DNA of 8,402 nt from Chloroflexota bacterium (GTDB taxonomy: Bacteria > Chloroflexota > Ktedonobacteria > Ktedonobacterales > JACDGC01). Where the stretch lies: contig JAKAOI010000072.1 in NCBI GenBank assembly GCA_021812265.1, positions 1-8,402 of the forward strand. The letters are read 5' to 3'. Shown one piece after another: positions 1 to 6,029 of this stretch; position 1 is the stretch's first letter; every line of letters begins with the position of its first letter. The notes beneath the pieces were generated by a model. The model saw nothing but the letters and a program-made list of their open reading frames with translations, was not told the origin of the DNA and ran no database searches. Both the position numbers and the translations under genes were made by a program.

Positions 1-384
1 GATTGCCAGCAGCGCGATAACAGACATAAACGCGCCGTTTAACGCTTTCGAGCGTGGTTTTGTCCTGCGAAAAATAAGGCGATCTATTCGCGGCCTTTTT
101 GTGGCTCCGGGTATAATAACCAATCCGTTTGCGGCAGAATCTTTTGGTGTGAGCGGCGTAAGTTTACCGCTGTTTTTGGATATTTTTTCCGGCAGCATGA
201 TTTTTCCGGCAGGGTCTGTGGTTTCGGCGCGGCTTTCTCCTGAAACATAGTTGTTGTTGGCGCTTTTAATAGGTGGCAGCGCCGGTTCTGTTGCCGCCGG
301 AATATCATTTTGCCATGAAGTATTGTCTGTTTTCGCAGTCTTTCCGGTTATATCGCGAAAATTGCCCTGAGAATCAAAACTCAT
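1..384 (-). CDS. Putative membrane-anchored protein, N-terminal part only (runs off the left edge)
   Basis: The frame is open from an ATG at 384 to the window edge, giving 128 codons and no stop. The first roughly 110 residues are rich in Pro, Thr, Ser, Asn and Lys and look disordered. A strongly basic stretch follows (KRPRIDRLIFRRTKPRSK, about residues 96-113), and then the start of a hydrophobic segment (FMSVIALLAI, 119-128) which is cut by the edge. By the positive-inside rule this suggests a cytoplasmic tail followed by a transmembrane helix, with the main domain outside the cell and beyond the window. AAAGGA lies about 11 nt before the ATG, and a good promoter is found about 110 bp upstream. 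The gene is separated from the upstream cyclase gene by a terminator and promoter, so it starts its own unit. I do not recognise the family and no function can be assigned from this tail. Confidence 0.72.
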   Translation of the reverse strand, partial: MSFDSQGNFRDITGKTAKTDNTSWQNDIPAATEPALPPIKSANNNYVSGESRAETTDPAGKIMLPEKISKNSGKLTPLTPKDSAANGLVIIPGATKRPRIDRLIFRRTKPRSKALNGAFMSVIALLAI

Positions 385-498
385 ACTGTGCCACATCCTT
401 TACAACGTACACTCTCTTAACACAGTATCACGAAGCTTCAAGCATGCGAATAGGCTTTGGCCAAATAATACCATTGCGTGTTTTCAAATTGCTCATAT

Positions 499-527
499 TT
501 TATATAACTGTTTCTTTGACGGTTCAA
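499..527 (-). promoter_or_regulatory. Sigma70-type promoter for the membrane-protein gene
   Basis: On the minus strand TTGAAC (527-522) is followed after exactly 17 bp by TATAAA (504-499). This is close to the housekeeping consensus in both boxes and spacing. Transcription would begin near 492 and leave a leader of about 108 nt before the ATG at 384. The -35 box begins inside the T-tract of the preceding terminator, so the two units are packed end to end. The call rests on motif match alone. Confidence 0.55.
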
Positions 528-559
528 AAAACAGCCGCCGGTTTGTGAATGAGCCGGCT
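526..559 (-). terminator. Probable Rho-independent terminator of the cyclase operon
   Basis: Read on the minus strand, AGCCG (559-555) can pair with CGGCT (537-533), followed by G and six T residues (531-526). An alternative pairing GCCGG/CCGGC (558-554 with 541-537) uses the same region. It lies 23 bp after the cyclase stop codon at 582, where a terminator is expected. The perfect stem is only 5 bp and the loop is long, so strength is uncertain. Confidence 0.6.
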
Positions 560-581
560 TTGCGATACGTGAGATGTGCAG

Positions 582-3500
582 CTAGGGCAGAGAAATTTTA
601 TTGCCTGCAATTGCGGATCGCGCTCTGGCAATATCGCGCACAGAGCCGGCGGATTCAAAAAGCTTCAGAGCTTCGTTGAGAAGCAAATCTTCTTGCTCTG
701 ACTCGCCGCCGATTTTCTGCCAGTATCCTGCTAAAACATATTGCGTGCGGGCGATTTCCCATTGGGTTTTTATATCGGTAAAGATGGCAAGAGCTTTTTC
801 CAAATATGCGCTGGCTGATTCCAGCAGTTCCGGTTGATTTTGCGCCATCAAGTAAATTGCGTATGCGCGTAACGCTTGCCCATATGGTTTGCGTGCGCCG
901 GATTGTTCACAAATATGTAACGTTTGCTCGCCATAATTTTGAATCGGGTTCATAGTTCCCATACGCGCCGCTAACTCCATTTTTTCCGCCAACAAAGCAG
1001 GATAACTGTGTCTTCCGGCGCGCAACGCAAGCGCTGTTTGCAGGATAGGTTCCGCTTCGGCGTATTTGCCTTGCGCGATAAAAAAGCGCGCGCGGAATAA
1101 GCATGTGTATTGGGTGTCATCTGAATATGGCAGGTCATCCAAGCTGTGCAGCGCCTGATGCGCTAAATCAATTTTACCTATTTTCACCAACGCAGTGGCG
1201 TATGCTAATATTCCCCAGCGATAGTGGTTTTGGCGCACTATAGAGGTTTTGGGACCAATTTTCAGCAGCTTCTCTCCGGTTTTAGCGGCTGCAATCCAGC
1301 GATCTTGCTCGTATTGTGTAATAAGAATGCGCTGTAACGCTTGCGCCTGCAACAGGTCGTTTTCAATAGCGGCTGCCATTTCCAGCGCAGTTTCCGCATG
1401 CAGCAGCGCTTGATCGTAAGCGCCGGTTATCTGGTGGCCCATACTTACTTCACAGTGAATATCTATTACCTCGCTGCGATCTTCAATATGATTTGCCCAA
1501 AATAGCCGTCGCGCCTGGCTGCGCAGGTATCCCAGTAAATCTACCCGAACGGCCAGCAGATTTCCCAAGGCGTCCAGCGCTTCAGAGGCATGCCGTGGCG
1601 CCTCGTGTTTTTCCGCCAGCGCAACAGCTTCTTCTGCGCTGGCTATTGCTTTTTGAATTTCCGCCGCGCCGCGTTTTTCGGGCCACGACCACCAAAAAAA
1701 TGCTGTTGCGGTCAGCATGGCTGCGCGTTCCAGCGAATCTTCCTCATTTGCAGATTCCGCTAATTTTAACCCGTCATTCAGATAATTTTGTATTTCCTCG
1801 TGTGCGGGCAAGCCTGTAAACCAGCTTGAATAGCGCGCCGGCAGAATTACCAGTCTGCGGTAGATTGAAATGCCCAATTCGATAGCGGCAATTTTTTCTG
1901 TTTCGGTTTGCGGAGTTTGCTGCATCAGCCGATAGCTGCGCAGCGCCTCACGATAATCATTCCACGCGGCGCTGCCTTCAGAGCGGAGCGATCTGGTGTC
2001 ACCGCGCTTGATATAAGCAGTCAGCAGCAGTTTGTTTTCCAGCGGGCGCGCATCTGCCAGCAGATTGATTTCACGGGTATACAGGTGAATGGCGGTTTTT
2101 GCGCTGAAACGCTCCAGCGCTTTTTCTGCGGCGCTGTTTAAATATCCCAAAATTTTTGTGCGAATTGCGCTTGCGCGCGCAGTATCGCGAGAACGCGCCA
2201 ATCCTGCCTGGCGGTAATATTCTTCATAGTGGTTGGCTAGCAGCTCTGCGTTTTCTTCATCGTTGCGCCGCGGCTGCGCTTCCAGCCATTGCGCAAAGCG
2301 TTCGTGCTCATGCGCGCGGCGCGCCCGCGGAATAAGGTCATACGCCACATCGCGTGTCAGCACATGTTTAAACATATAGAGCGTTTCTGTTTGCGCCGGG
2401 CCACGCAGTGTTTCATGTACTCGAACAATTAATTCTCGGGCAATTAATTGTTCTAAACACGCGGGCAGCGCTTCGGGAGTTACGGATTGCGAGATCCCTA
2501 AAATCGCCGCAGGCCAAAATGTTCTGCCGATAATTGCAGCATGGAAAAGAATATTGCGATCTTCGGGATCCAGCAGATCGATGCGCGCCGCCAACGCGCC
2601 TTGCACAGTATCGGGAATAACCGGTATTACTGATTCGGCGGTATCGTTCCAGTTGGCGGCGACTTCCCAAACGCCATCGGCGTTGAGCTTAATAATTTCT
2701 CGATCTGTCAGCATTCGGATAATTTCCTCTAAAAAGAAGGGATTACCTTCGGCGCGCTCCAGTATATTTTGCCGTAATTCTGTGGGGACAGAGGAATTTT
2801 TTAATAACGTGTCAAACAATCGTTCGGTGTCGGAGTCGGAAAGTCTATCGAGGGTGATCAGCGCGAAATTATTTCGACCGGATCCCCATGATGAACGGCG
2901 CAATAAAAATTCCGGGCGCGCGGCGCCGATTGCAATAATTGCGCCTTTCGCGCGTTCAGCGATATGTTCAAATACATCCAGCAGCAGATCATCGGCCCAG
3001 TGGATATCATCAATAAACAGCAGCAGCGGGCCGGATGAGCTGATAATTTCAAAATATTCCCGCCATGCGCGAAACAGTTCGCGCTGCAATGTTTTGGGGT
3101 CTTTTGCCAAGCTGCCTTTTACATCTTCCATATTCAGGCCGATAGTATACGCAATATAGAGTAAAATTCTTTCTATTTGTTCTTGATCGCTGTTTGCGCC
3201 AAGCCGCTGCTGTATATCTTCCCGAATAATCTGCTGCGCTTGGGATAGGGGAACGGTGTTTGTGAACGTATAATAATTGCGAATCATTTCGGCCAGCGGC
3301 CAAAAGGTTACATCTTGCCCATATAAGGCGCAGCGCCCCATCATCACCTGAAGATCTGGCCGAACGCGCAGCTCATGCGCGATAAACTCTCGCGCCAGCC
3401 GAGTTTTGCCTGTGCCGGGTTCACCGATAACCGCAATATATTGCGGCTTGCGCTCAACACATGCGCGCTGCGTAACGCTGCCCATAAGGGTAAGTTCGCT

Positions 3501-4307
3501 GTCTCTGCCAATTTGGGGAGTTTTAGGGGTATCTAAACTGCCGGTCCTTGCTAATGGAACCGGATTGGTGTCGAGCATTCTGATTGCGCGCCATACTTGG
3601 ATCGGTTTTGGTTTGCCTTTTAATGCAACCAAGCCCAGCGGCGCATATTCTACAATGCTTTGGGTAGAACGCCAGGCCCGCGGACCAACCACCACCATAT
3701 TGGCTTCGGCTGTTTGCTGCAAACGCGCCGCAACATTTACCACATCTCCCGTTACGATAAAATCGGATCCTTCGGACGCGGTGACGGATGCGGCGACTTC
3801 GCCGGTGTTTATGCCGATGCGCATTTCCCATTTTTTTGCGGTGGGATCTTCTGCAAGGTGTTCGTCATTAAATATTTGCAGTTCTTGCAGCATTTCCAGC
3901 GCCGCGCGCACCGCTCTCGCGGGGTCATCTTCATGCGCGCGAGGCAGGCCAAATACACCCATAACCGCGTCACCAATAAATTTTTCCACCAAAGCGCCAT
4001 GCCGCCGCAGCGCGCCAGACATTACGGAAAAATAGCGCGCCAGCAATTGCCGTAAATCTTCGGGATCCATTTGGTCTGCCAATTCGGTGGAACCGACTAA
4101 ATCGGCAAACACAATAGTAACCACACGGCGCTCATCGCGTTGTGTTTGCAATGGCGCCGGCTGATCGGTTAATTTTAATCCGCATTGGTTGCAAAAGCGA
4201 GACCCGGGTACATTATATGCGCCGCATCTGGGACATTCCAGTGAGCTTCCGGTCTGTGAATTCGGCTGTTTCGGCGCGAATTTGCTGATTCTTCTGATCC
4301 ATCTCAT
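582..4307 (-). CDS. Zinc ribbon-class III adenylate/guanylate cyclase-AAA ATPase-TPR signalling protein
   Basis: This is a 1241-residue multidomain cytoplasmic protein. A zinc ribbon (CPRC at 25-28, CNQC at 39-42) is followed by a class III nucleotide cyclase domain at about 60-240. The domain has metal-binding Asp69 (VFADLVGST) and Asp113 (KFIGDAVMG), purine-pocket Lys109, and transition-state Asn191 and Arg195 (VNVAARLQ). Next is a STAND/AAA_16-like ATPase with Walker A GEPGTGKT (295-302), Walker B LLLFIDDIHWADD (428-440) and the GNPFFLEEI motif at 521-529. From about 700 to the end it is helical with TPR-like repeats (for example 961-980, 1078-1096 and 1162-1178). No membrane segment is seen. 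The family is known as signalling proteins in which ligand or partner binding to the TPRs is thought to gate the ATPase and cyclase; cyclic nucleotide production here is inferred. The residue at the second purine-selecting position seems to be Ile184 (FIVTG) rather than the usual Asp or Thr, so ATP versus GTP preference cannot be read. ATG 4307 is the only usual start before the zinc ribbon; its Shine-Dalgarno (GAGG, 14 nt away) is weak. It lies 75 bp after the sulfurtransferase gene, probably in the same transcript. Confidence 0.93.
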   Translation of the reverse strand: MRWIRRISKFAPKQPNSQTGSSLECPRCGAYNVPGSRFCNQCGLKLTDQPAPLQTQRDERRVVTIVFADLVGSTELADQMDPEDLRQLLARYFSVMSGALRRHGALVEKFIGDAVMGVFGLPRAHEDDPARAVRAALEMLQELQIFNDEHLAEDPTAKKWEMRIGINTGEVAASVTASEGSDFIVTGDVVNVAARLQQTAEANMVVVGPRAWRSTQSIVEYAPLGLVALKGKPKPIQVWRAIRMLDTNPVPLARTGSLDTPKTPQIGRDSELTLMGSVTQRACVERKPQYIAVIGEPGTGKTRLAREFIAHELRVRPDLQVMMGRCALYGQDVTFWPLAEMIRNYYTFTNTVPLSQAQQIIREDIQQRLGANSDQEQIERILLYIAYTIGLNMEDVKGSLAKDPKTLQRELFRAWREYFEIISSSGPLLLFIDDIHWADDLLLDVFEHIAERAKGAIIAIGAARPEFLLRRSSWGSGRNNFALITLDRLSDSDTERLFDTLLKNSSVPTELRQNILERAEGNPFFLEEIIRMLTDREIIKLNADGVWEVAANWNDTAESVIPVIPDTVQGALAARIDLLDPEDRNILFHAAIIGRTFWPAAILGISQSVTPEALPACLEQLIARELIVRVHETLRGPAQTETLYMFKHVLTRDVAYDLIPRARRAHEHERFAQWLEAQPRRNDEENAELLANHYEEYYRQAGLARSRDTARASAIRTKILGYLNSAAEKALERFSAKTAIHLYTREINLLADARPLENKLLLTAYIKRGDTRSLRSEGSAAWNDYREALRSYRLMQQTPQTETEKIAAIELGISIYRRLVILPARYSSWFTGLPAHEEIQNYLNDGLKLAESANEEDSLERAAMLTATAFFWWSWPEKRGAAEIQKAIASAEEAVALAEKHEAPRHASEALDALGNLLAVRVDLLGYLRSQARRLFWANHIEDRSEVIDIHCEVSMGHQITGAYDQALLHAETALEMAAAIENDLLQAQALQRILITQYEQDRWIAAAKTGEKLLKIGPKTSIVRQNHYRWGILAYATALVKIGKIDLAHQALHSLDDLPYSDDTQYTCLFRARFFIAQGKYAEAEPILQTALALRAGRHSYPALLAEKMELAARMGTMNPIQNYGEQTLHICEQSGARKPYGQALRAYAIYLMAQNQPELLESASAYLEKALAIFTDIKTQWEIARTQYVLAGYWQKIGGESEQEDLLLNEALKLFESAGSVRDIARARSAIAGNKISLP

Positions 4308-4382
4308 ATCTGTTGTGTCAGCCTCGATTGTCAGATTATCCGCGTGTATGCTGCGGGCAGTGTTTATGAAGAGCGCCGGTGT

Positions 4383-5276
4383 TTATTCAACCGGCAAATC
4401 ATCTCTGCTGCCCCATTCGTTCCAAGAGCCATCGTAGTTTGAGTAGTTTGCGCCGCCAATGAGCTGCAAGGCGAATAAAACGGAGGTTGCGGCAACACCG
4501 CCATTGCAATACGCAATGCATCGTGTTGTGTTATCCTCTGCAGGAATACCCGATTTGGCAAATTCCTGTCGCAATAATTCAGGAGAAAGGAATGTTCCGG
4601 TTTCAGGGTGAATCAATTTTTCCCGCGGGAAGCTGATGGCTCCGGGGATATGGCCACCGCGGCCATGCGTTCGGTGTCTGCGGTTATAATATTGATCCTC
4701 GTCGCGAGCGTCTATCAGCGTGACACTGCTGTCGGCGGGGCTGCGGGTGACGCGCAGCACTTCATCGACAGATGTTATAAGAGATGGCTGTATATTTGGC
4801 GTAAAGGAGCCGGCAGGAAAAGCGGGAACCACGTTGGTAACCGGCTTGTTTTCGCGCCGCCACTTGCCAAGCCCGCCATTGAGAACACCGGCGTTTGTGT
4901 GGCCGTAATATTTTAGCGCCCACCATAGGCGTGTAGCAAACTGCATGGCGGGATGCGCGTCATACGCCACAACAAATGTGTTATCAGAAACGCCGCATTT
5001 TTCCATGATTGCTTGAAATTTTGCGGGATCTGCCAGTTGCGCCGGGACGGGATTATCGAGATCTACAATATCTTCGGTCCAATCTAAATAGATGGCGCCG
5101 GGAATATGTTCTTGCCGATATTCTTCTTCGGCTCCGGTGTATATTGCGTTATCAACACCATCTGCGCCTTGTGTGATTCGCACATAGCCGCGCATATCAA
5201 TCAGGCGGACTTGTGGGCGCTGCAGTTGGCGGAATAAATCATCAGTTTCAATTAAGATGGATGAGAAAACAGCCAT
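4383..5276 (-). CDS. Two-domain rhodanese-type sulfurtransferase
   Basis: This 297-residue protein has two tandem rhodanese domains, the architecture and length of thiosulfate/3-mercaptopyruvate sulfurtransferases (SseA-like), which move a sulfane sulfur from a donor to a thiophilic acceptor. The N-terminal domain (about 8-145) carries LIDMRG, HIPGAIYLDW and VLNGGLGKW and lacks a catalytic Cys, with Asp106 (VVAYDAHPA) at the usual site, as expected for the structural half. The C-terminal domain (about 160-290) holds LIDARDEDQYY, GHIPGAISFP and the active-site loop CNGGVAA with Cys257. The end motif DGSWNEWGSRDDLPVE is typical of the family. The loop matches neither the textbook rhodanese (CRKGVTA) nor the MST (CGSGVTA) sequence exactly, so the donor is undetermined. 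The ATG at 5276 was chosen because GGAG sits 5 nt before it; an in-frame TTG at 5291 has no better support. It begins 11 bp after the tautomerase stop and is surely co-transcribed with it. Confidence 0.93.
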   Translation of the reverse strand: MAVFSSILIETDDLFRQLQRPQVRLIDMRGYVRITQGADGVDNAIYTGAEEEYRQEHIPGAIYLDWTEDIVDLDNPVPAQLADPAKFQAIMEKCGVSDNTFVVAYDAHPAMQFATRLWWALKYYGHTNAGVLNGGLGKWRRENKPVTNVVPAFPAGSFTPNIQPSLITSVDEVLRVTRSPADSSVTLIDARDEDQYYNRRHRTHGRGGHIPGAISFPREKLIHPETGTFLSPELLRQEFAKSGIPAEDNTTRCIAYCNGGVAATSVLFALQLIGGANYSNYDGSWNEWGSRDDLPVE

Positions 5277-5287
5277 AATTGCTCCGT

Positions 5288-5671
5288 TCAAACGTGATGC
5301 ATTTCACCGTCGGAAAATGCCCAATTTTCCCACGCAGTTTCTTTCATAACGACCATAACATCATGTGGGCGCACACCTGCGCGGGTTTGCAGATTACTGA
5401 TAAGATTTTTCAGCAGTTCGCGCTTTATTTTTACACTGCGGCCAACGGAGAGCAGAATTTCAATCATAATAAATTGATCGGAACGCGGCGTTTCCAAGTT
5501 GGGATAATCGCGGTCAAAAATAAATTGGTCGCTTTCCAGTTCAATAAAGCGCTGAAATCGGTCTTTTTCGGGGACGCCGACGCTCATCAACGCTGTTTGC
5601 GCGCAATCTCCCAAAACTTTTTTTTCATCTGCTGATCGGCCTTTCAGTAACGTAAAGGTAATAAACGGCAT
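5288..5671 (-). CDS. Tautomerase family protein (Tautomerase_2 type)
   Basis: This 127-residue protein begins Met-Pro-Phe. In the 4-oxalocrotonate tautomerase superfamily, Met is removed and Pro1 acts as the general base that shifts protons between keto and enol forms. The sequence follows the Tautomerase_2 pattern: a first beta-alpha unit (MPFITFTLLKGRSADEKK), a DRFQRFIE segment at 37-44, the FDRDYPNLETPRSD loop at 52-65, then a second beta-alpha unit (IMIEILLSVGRSVKIKREL) and the C-terminal ETAWENWAFSDGE at 111-123. The physiological substrate is not predictable. The frame is open further upstream, to 5728, but the catalytic Pro must follow the initiator Met, which fixes the start at 5671. 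A strong AAGGAG lies 14 nt before it, slightly far. It is the first gene of the minus-strand operon with the sulfurtransferase (11-bp gap) and the cyclase. Pairing with a sulfurtransferase hints at small-molecule oxoacid metabolism, but that is only a guess. Confidence 0.9.
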   Translation of the reverse strand: MPFITFTLLKGRSADEKKVLGDCAQTALMSVGVPEKDRFQRFIELESDQFIFDRDYPNLETPRSDQFIMIEILLSVGRSVKIKRELLKNLISNLQTRAGVRPHDVMVVMKETAWENWAFSDGEMHHV

Positions 5672-5707
5672 ATAAGGTAGAATAGCTCCTTTCAGGTCTT
5701 CGTTTAT

Positions 5708-5738
5708 ACTGTACCACAATAGAAGCATAGGCGGTCAA
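5708..5738 (-). promoter_or_regulatory. Weak candidate promoter of the tautomerase-sulfurtransferase-cyclase operon
   Basis: On the minus strand TTGACC (5738-5733) is a good -35 box, but the nearest acceptable -10 boxes are TACAGT (5713-5708) at 19 bp and TATAAA (5708-5703) at 24 bp, both longer than optimal. The position 37 bp or more before the tautomerase ATG is right, but the match is poor and another promoter may be used. Confidence 0.28.
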
Positions 5739-5857
5739 TTACGCCGCTTCATGGGCAAGTGAACGCGATTGCATTGGCTGTTTCTTGTCATCTGCTGCTT
5801 ATGCCGACTGAAACATATGCCGATGGCGCCGTAAAAATCCATAGGAACGCCAAAATT

Positions 5858-5875
5858 ATATTTATATATAAATAT
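5858..5875. repeat. Perfect 18-bp AT palindrome
   Basis: ATATTTATATATAAATAT reads identically on both strands. It lies about 90 bp upstream of the -35 box of the ROK-caspase promoter. It could be an operator or merely a chance palindrome in AT-rich DNA; there are no G or C bases to make it distinctive. Confidence 0.5.
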
Positions 5876-5947
5876 TTTAAAACAATTGATTTTATCACAA
5901 ACAGGCATTAATTTATACTCTAACATATATATTATAGCTTGCTTGTA

Positions 5948-5961
5948 TATTTTTAAAAATA
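5948..5961. promoter_or_regulatory. 14-bp AT palindrome, possible UP element
   Basis: TATTTTTAAAAATA is a perfect palindrome ending 3 bp before the -35 box at 5965. A-tract/T-tract DNA at this position is typical of UP elements contacted by the RNA polymerase alpha subunit. It could also be an operator, since its outer arms (TATTT/AAATA) also occur in the palindrome at 5858-5875. Confidence 0.35.
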
Positions 5962-5964
5962 ATC

Positions 5965-5993
5965 TTGCATAATTCTGTGATTAGTAGTATTAT
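5965..5993 (+). promoter_or_regulatory. Sigma70-type promoter of the ROK-caspase pair
   Basis: TTGCAT (5965-5970), a 17-bp spacer and TATTAT (5988-5993) form a near-consensus promoter. Transcription should begin near 6000, giving a leader of about 30 nt that contains the ribosome binding site AGGAGAGGA (6012-6020), 9 nt before the ATG. Motif spacing and position both fit, and no competing promoter is seen between it and the gene. Confidence 0.65.
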
Positions 5994-6029
5994 ATAGATA
6001 AGACATTTTATAGGAGAGGATCTTGCAAT

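Larger units (their letters stand above)
5672..6029. promoter_or_regulatory. Divergent intergenic region between the tautomerase operon and the ROK-caspase pair
   Basis: This 358-bp stretch lies between two start codons pointing outward. I see no convincing gene in it. From about 5850 rightward it is extremely AT-rich and contains two perfect palindromes (5858-5875 and 5948-5961), a good plus-strand promoter (5965-5993) and a strong ribosome binding site before 6030. On the other side there is only a weak minus-strand promoter candidate. The change in base composition between the flanking gene blocks falls within it. Confidence 0.6.

Noticed and set aside
84..308. Minus-strand open frame of 74 codons inside the partial membrane-protein gene
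   Set aside because: It is a different frame of the same strand with a Lys/Pro/Gln-rich shadow sequence; the frame from ATG 384 is open to the edge and has a ribosome binding site and promoter.
273..548. Plus-strand open frame of 91 codons
   Set aside because: It is antisense to the supported minus-strand partial gene, spans the terminator and promoter, has no clear ribosome binding site, and its protein has no recognisable pattern.
3406..4035. Long plus-strand frame (209 codons) opposite the cyclase domain
   Set aside because: It is a shadow of a well-supported coding frame. Its Ser/Ala/Arg-rich translation is typical of antisense frames in GC-rich coding DNA. The same applies to the plus-strand frame at 2554-3159.
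5277..5291. TTG start for the sulfurtransferase, five residues longer
   Set aside because: The ATG at 5276 has GGAG at 5-nt spacing and the family start pattern fits; the TTG overlaps the tautomerase stop region and has no better site.
5279..5635. Plus-strand frame of 118 codons opposite the tautomerase gene
   Set aside because: It is antisense to a recognisable tautomerase with a conserved Pro1 and has no family features of its own.
5735..5926. Minus-strand frame of 63 codons in the divergent intergenic region
   Set aside because: There is no Shine-Dalgarno before its ATG, the translation has no recognisable pattern, and it covers AT-rich DNA where such frames arise by chance.
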